Positions 59,963 to 64,000 of a stretch of 64,000 nt of DNA are shown piece after piece. The notes under the pieces are model-generated. The model was not told where the DNA came from and made no database searches. It saw only the letters and a program-made list of their open reading frames with translations. The position numbers were made by a program, and so were the translations under genes. Position 1 is the stretch's first letter. Each line of letters opens with the position of its first letter. Where the stretch lies: assembly GCF_014773245.1 (NCBI RefSeq), contig NZ_JACWMX010000001.1, positions 310,001-374,000 of the forward strand, in the 5' to 3' direction. This DNA comes from Mucilaginibacter glaciei. GTDB lineage: Bacteria; Bacteroidota; Bacteroidia; Sphingobacteriales; Sphingobacteriaceae.

Positions 59963-61876
59963 TTAATCCGCGTCCGCTTCCTGCAAATACATCTCATCTA
60001 TTTCATGAGCGTATTTTTTTTCTATCACTTTGCGTTTGGCTTTTAGGGTAGGGGTTATCTCACCGTCTTCCATGCTGAATGGTAAACGTTTGATCTTAAA
60101 GTTTTTAATCCGCTCGAATTTCGCCAGCTCGTTAGATAGTTTCCGCACGTCCTGGTTCAGCCAGTCGTTGATCTCTTTGTCGTCGATAAATACTTCGGGG
60201 TTTTCAAAGAAGTCATTACCCAGGTTAAACGTCTCCTGTAACAGCTCCCGGCCGGGTACAAGTATAGCGGTAATATATTCGCGTTTATCACCAATTAAAA
60301 AGATCTGCTCAATTTTCGGGCTTTTCAGGTAAGTGTTTTCCACCGGGGTAGGGTAAACGTTTTTACCATAGGCATTCACCAGCATGTTTTTCAGTCTGTC
60401 GGTAATTTGCAAGTTGCCAATATAAAACCTGCCAATATCCCCCGTATGGAACCAGCCCTCGCTGTCAATCACCGCGGCGGTTTCTTCCGGCTTGCGCCAA
60501 TAGCCTTTCATCACGCAATGCCCGCGGACAATGATCTCGCCTTCTTCAGACGTAAATTTCGGGTCGAAGGTATCATAGGTTTGTTTAGTATAGATTTTTT
60601 TGGTGTCCACATTTTGGATGCCCACTTCGATACCCGGGATAATACGGCCAACCGTACCAATGATAATTCGGTGGTCTTCAGTCACCGCCATTACCGGCGA
60701 GGTTTCCGTGAGGCCGAAACCCTCCAAAACCATCACCCCAATATTGCCGAAAAACTCACCAATGTTTTTGGGTAATGCACCACCGCCAGATACCAGCAGC
60801 TTTAAACGCCCGCCTGTTTTTTCCTGAATTTTGCTGAATACCAGTTTAGAGGCCAGCGTATGTTGAGCTGCTAATATCAACCCAGGTTTTTTGCCTGCTT
60901 CTGTCGCCAGGCGTAGCTGCTCGCCTGTTTTAAGCGCCCAGGTAAAGATCTTGGTCTTCATTCCGCCGGCTGCCAGGCCGTTCTTCATCGCCTTATCGTG
61001 AATGCGCTCCAATAACCTTGGTACACAGCACATCACAGTAGGTTTAACCTCCATCATGTTTTTGGCCAGCAGCTCCAGGCTTTGTGCAAAGGCTATGGTA
61101 CAGCCTTTATTCATGCAGATATAATAAGTGGCGGTGCGCTCAAATACGTGCGATAGCGGCAAGAAGGACAGGAACAGGTCACTGCTTTCGATAATAGGGA
61201 TCTGGGTTAAACTCCAGCGCACATTTTGGGTCAGGTTGCTGTGAGTAAGCATTACGCCTTTAGGCGTGCCCGTGGTGCCGGATGTGTAGATCAAACAGGA
61301 AAGATCTGACGGAAGGATAGCCTCGCGCGCTGCAGCTATCGCACCGGCATATTTTTCAACCAGCTTGCGGCCTTCAATAATCACATTTTCAAAACTGATC
61401 ACGCCTGCATTAAGCGTCAGCTTATCACTGTATTTTTCATACTCATCACAAGCCGGTATTAAGCGGATGAGCGATTGGCAGTTGTTAGCGATCTTTAATA
61501 CCTTACGGAATAGGAAAGGGTTACCCACCAAAATGGTCTTCGCTTCAGAATCGTTCAGGATATATTCTATTTCGGCCTCTGAAAGGGTAGGGTAGATGGA
61601 AGTATTCACCGCACCTATTTGCTGCAGGGCCTGGTCATAATAAATGTAGTCGGGGCCATTCTCGATGATCAGCGCCAGTCGGTCGCCTTTTTGGATGCCG
61701 ATCTCCAGGAACCAGGCCGAGATAGCGTCGATCTTTTCTAAAGCTTCCGCGTAAGAGATATCAACCCAGGCATCTTTTACTTTATGTTTAAGAAAAGTGT
61801 GCGTATCCGGATGAATATTGGCAACGATATTACGGATCAGGCCCGGTATGGTTGATTGCTCAGCAACAATGTTCAT
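59963..61876 (-). CDS. Long-chain fatty acid-CoA ligase
   Basis: A 637-residue AMP-forming acyl-CoA synthetase that activates long-chain fatty acids with ATP and CoA. The P-loop is CLIYTSGTTGTPKGVMLTHSN, the GFGLTETSP motif and HTGDIGRFYIGNLQITDRLKN hinge region are typical, and KAKRKVIEKKY is near the C terminus, with a Lys for adenylation. The length and KNVYPTPVEN fit the FAA/FadD15 subgroup. Convergent with the kelch gene across a type B repeat. Confidence 0.93.
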   Translation of the reverse strand: MNIVAEQSTIPGLIRNIVANIHPDTHTFLKHKVKDAWVDISYAEALEKIDAISAWFLEIGIQKGDRLALIIENGPDYIYYDQALQQIGAVNTSIYPTLSEAEIEYILNDSEAKTILVGNPFLFRKVLKIANNCQSLIRLIPACDEYEKYSDKLTLNAGVISFENVIIEGRKLVEKYAGAIAAAREAILPSDLSCLIYTSGTTGTPKGVMLTHSNLTQNVRWSLTQIPIIESSDLFLSFLPLSHVFERTATYYICMNKGCTIAFAQSLELLAKNMMEVKPTVMCCVPRLLERIHDKAMKNGLAAGGMKTKIFTWALKTGEQLRLATEAGKKPGLILAAQHTLASKLVFSKIQEKTGGRLKLLVSGGGALPKNIGEFFGNIGVMVLEGFGLTETSPVMAVTEDHRIIIGTVGRIIPGIEVGIQNVDTKKIYTKQTYDTFDPKFTSEEGEIIVRGHCVMKGYWRKPEETAAVIDSEGWFHTGDIGRFYIGNLQITDRLKNMLVNAYGKNVYPTPVENTYLKSPKIEQIFLIGDKREYITAILVPGRELLQETFNLGNDFFENPEVFIDDKEINDWLNQDVRKLSNELAKFERIKNFKIKRLPFSMEDGEITPTLKAKRKVIEKKYAHEIDEMYLQEADAD

Positions 61877-62022
61877 TAAGTTTATATCAGGTTATAATTA
61901 AACAAAGCTAATTTATTTCCAGAATAAAACCAGAAGGTATTTTTATGGAAGTATCCGCTGATTTAAACAACCCACAAGGTGAGTATCGCAAATTTATTAT
62001 CTTACCGGCTGAAAAACTGCAC

Positions 62023-63702
62023 ATGAAATTTATTTTGACTGCGTTACTCTCTGTAAGCTTATTGAATACCGATATATCTGCCCAAAATAAACCTGCCGTT
62101 ATTCAGGTAGACCTGAGTAAGCCGCAAGGGCCGATGAAGCCGATATGGGCATGGTTTGGATATGATGAACCTAATTACACTTACATGAAAGACGGTCGCA
62201 AACTCCTTACAGAAATTGCGGCGTTAAGCCCCGTGCCTGTTTTTGTTCGGACACATAATTTACTTACATCCGGTGACGGCACCGCTGCGTTGAAATGGGG
62301 ATCGACTAATATATATACTGAAGATAGCAAAGGCAACCCGGTGTACAATTATCGCATATTAGATAGTATTTTTGATACTTACGTTAAACGCGGAATGAAA
62401 CCTCTTGCCCAAATTGGTTTTATGCCCGAAGCTCTATCCACCCATCCACAGCCTTATCGGCATACATGGAAACCGGGACAGGATTACGGTAAGATACTAA
62501 CCGGATGGGCTTATCCGCCTAAAGACTACAATAAGTGGCGCAGGCTGATATATGAATGGGTAAAACATTGTGTTGCCCGCTATGGCAAAAAAGAAGTTGA
62601 AAGCTGGTATTGGGAAGTTTGGAACGAACCCAACGGCGCTTATTGGAAAGGCACGCCTGCACAGTTTTATAAGCTTTATGATTATGCAGCAGATGGTGTA
62701 AAAAGCGCATTGCCAACTGCCAAAATAGGCGGGCCGGACGTAACCGGCGGTGCAAAGGACTGGCTAAAAGGTTTTATCAACCATTGCCTGAATGACACCA
62801 ATTATGTAACGGGTAAGATAGGGGCGCCGCTGGATGTGTTGCTATTTCATGCTAAAGGTGCGCCAAGGGTTGTACAAGACACCGTTGTGATGAGCATCAG
62901 GCAGCAACTTAGGGATATCGACGGGCATTTTAAAACGATCAGTGCTTTTAATAAATTGAAGGATATTCCGATGATAATAGGCGAATCTGATCCGGAAGGC
63001 TGTGCTGCCTGCGGAATGGCCACCAATCCCGAAAACGCTTACCGCAACGGTACCATGTATTCCAGTTACACGGCTGCCTCCTTTGCCCGGGTTTATGAGT
63101 TGATGGATGCCTACAAAGCCAATTTGATCGGCGCGGTAAGCTGGTCGTTTGAGTTTGAAAACCAGCCCTGGTTTGCCGGTTTCAGAGACTTGGCTACAAA
63201 CGGTGTAGATAAACCTGTACTAAATGTTTTTAGGATGCTGGGGATGATGAAAGGTAACCGGGTACTTGTCAAAAGTAACAGGATGTACCCGCTTAAAACC
63301 ATATTAGATTCCAGCATACGCGGGCCGCTCAGTGATATTGGAGCTATTGCTGCTACAAATAAAAGTACAGTTACTGTCTTGGTGTGGAATTATGCAGATA
63401 AGGACAAGCAATCGGTTGCGGAGCCGGTAAGTATCAACATTGAAGGGTGGACTACTGGCATCAAAAAAGTAAACGTTACTGAATACCGTATCGATAATAC
63501 TTATAGCAACGCTTATACCGTGTGGAAAAATATGGGTTCGCCACAGCGGCCAACGGCTGAACAAGTTAATATGCTTGAGCAGGCCGGGATGTTGAAAAAA
63601 TTAAATCCGGGTAAAAATTTAGTTTTGAATAACAATCGTTTAGAGCTCAACATCGGATTGCCCAGGCAAGGCGTTTCTTTATTATACATCGCTGTTAAAT
63701 AG
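62023..63702 (+). CDS. Exported GH39-type beta-xylosidase-like glycosidase
   Basis: A 559-residue secreted glycosidase. ATG 62023 gives the signal MKFILTALLSVSLLNTDISA; ATG 61945 would add 26 residues before the signal. The (beta/alpha)8 domain has the acid/base Glu202 in VWNEPNGAYW and a likely nucleophile Glu321 in IIGESDPEGC, typical of GH39 (clan GH-A). The C-terminal beta domain (about 400-559) is also as in GH39. It could act on xylan-derived oligosaccharides or related glycosides; no PUL genes are next to it, so the substrate is unknown. Confidence 0.85.
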   Translation: MKFILTALLSVSLLNTDISAQNKPAVIQVDLSKPQGPMKPIWAWFGYDEPNYTYMKDGRKLLTEIAALSPVPVFVRTHNLLTSGDGTAALKWGSTNIYTEDSKGNPVYNYRILDSIFDTYVKRGMKPLAQIGFMPEALSTHPQPYRHTWKPGQDYGKILTGWAYPPKDYNKWRRLIYEWVKHCVARYGKKEVESWYWEVWNEPNGAYWKGTPAQFYKLYDYAADGVKSALPTAKIGGPDVTGGAKDWLKGFINHCLNDTNYVTGKIGAPLDVLLFHAKGAPRVVQDTVVMSIRQQLRDIDGHFKTISAFNKLKDIPMIIGESDPEGCAACGMATNPENAYRNGTMYSSYTAASFARVYELMDAYKANLIGAVSWSFEFENQPWFAGFRDLATNGVDKPVLNVFRMLGMMKGNRVLVKSNRMYPLKTILDSSIRGPLSDIGAIAATNKSTVTVLVWNYADKDKQSVAEPVSINIEGWTTGIKKVNVTEYRIDNTYSNAYTVWKNMGSPQRPTAEQVNMLEQAGMLKKLNPGKNLVLNNNRLELNIGLPRQGVSLLYIAVK

Positions 63703-63723
63703 CAAAAAATAGTTGGCTCGGGA

Positions 63724-64000
63724 TTATGTTGACTTAGCTTTCCGCTTATTCTCAAAATTAGCGATCATTTTATTTAACAGTAAAATTTGTTCTCCATTTA
63801 TTAATCCTTCCTGTTGATAGGGAACGATGGTATCGATTACAAAATCGCAATCAATGTCATGCTTTATTTTACCGGCTTTTAATATTTTCGCCATCTTATT
63901 TTCCCGGATGTAAGGCAAATGGTTTTTTCTAATCTCCACCCAGAAATTGTCAACTGCGCTACCTGAACTTTCCTGAAAATAAGTTAGTACGTCATTCAAT
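63724..64000 (-). CDS. Partial hypothetical protein, cut by the window edge
   Basis: The reading frame is open to the right edge, so the true start lies outside the window; the visible TTG at 63997-63999 is not trusted. The last 91 residues are visible. The C-terminal part (FVIDTIVPYQQEGLINGEQILLLNKMIANFENKRKAKST) is helical and Lys-rich. Not recognised. It ends 21 bases from the convergent glycosidase gene. Confidence 0.55.
   Translation of the reverse strand, partial: LNDVLTYFQESSGSAVDNFWVEIRKNHLPYIRENKMAKILKAGKIKHDIDCDFVIDTIVPYQQEGLINGEQILLLNKMIANFENKRKAKST

Noticed and set aside
1..64000. tRNA, rRNA, tmRNA or RNase P RNA genes
   Set aside because: I looked for cloverleaf and T-loop words, especially near smpB and rnpA, and saw none convincing; a covariance-model scan would be decisive.

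Overview
The window looks like chromosomal DNA from a member of the Bacteroidota, most likely family Sphingobacteriaceae (Mucilaginibacter or Pedobacter type). This is inferred from gene content and signals, not from a database search. Supporting signs are -7 promoter elements of the form TAnnTTTG, a type IX secretion (type B) cargo protein next to a PorP/SprF protein, TonB-plug-like and CarboxypepD-regulatory proteins, a BlaI/M56 pair with TACGA-N5-TCGTA operators, a two-gene PurE/PurK system, and short palindromic interspersed repeats (GTCATTGCGAG and GTCATTCTGAGCGA types). I found no transposase, integrase, CRISPR array, rRNA or tRNA.

Layout. 0-2.5 kb: exported intradiol-dioxygenase-like protein, a small unknown gene, a cupin and a lipoprotein. 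2.5-6 kb: purE and purK on the minus strand with two 87-bp palindromic repeats between them, then isocitrate dehydrogenase. 6-13.6 kb: an AmpG-like permease and a three-gene operon of two paralogous macroglobulin/plug proteins plus a CarboxypepD-like protein. 13.6-19.1 kb: AI-2E-type permease, DUF1801, ankyrin and Gly-rich exported proteins, threonine aldolase, topoisomerase IB. 19.2-21.8 kb: blaI-M56 sensor pair with a double operator. 21.9-24.4 kb: SDR, dihaem cytochrome, exported NIF3-like protein. 24.5-28.4 kb: ybbA-ybbP-tesA-like operon on the minus strand. 28.5-34 kb: degenerate-Nudix regulator, type IX cargo and PorP/SprF. 34.1-36.7 kb: a free-standing adenylation-carrier-thioesterase synthetase. 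36.8-42.3 kb: rpoN, mscL, small genes, chaN-like, then rpmH-rnpA-yidD and tsaB. 42.3-49.7 kb: two envelope proteins, DUF423, priA, pcm, SnoaL-like. 49.8-53.5 kb: mntR, an Nramp-USP fusion and smpB, divergent from an Lrp-type regulator. 53.5-64 kb: ung, membrane TPR-like protein, lysS, HAD hydrolase and CAT-like acetyltransferase, kelch lipoprotein, acyl-CoA ligase, GH39-type glycosidase, and a partial gene at the right edge.

Most of the window is core housekeeping (purine synthesis, TCA cycle, RNase P/ribosome, DNA repair and restart, translation rescue, lysyl-tRNA synthetase) mixed with lineage-specific envelope genes. The best candidates for new biology are the orphan A-PCP-TE synthetase, the Nramp transporter fused to a universal stress domain under an MntR-type operator, the barrel-less plug/macroglobulin operon, the plug-tailed M56 sensor with its double operator, and the several families of palindromic repeats. 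No function could be confirmed here beyond motif reading. Bacteroidota use Shine-Dalgarno sites weakly, so starts were chosen from signal peptides, family length, overlaps and promoter position.
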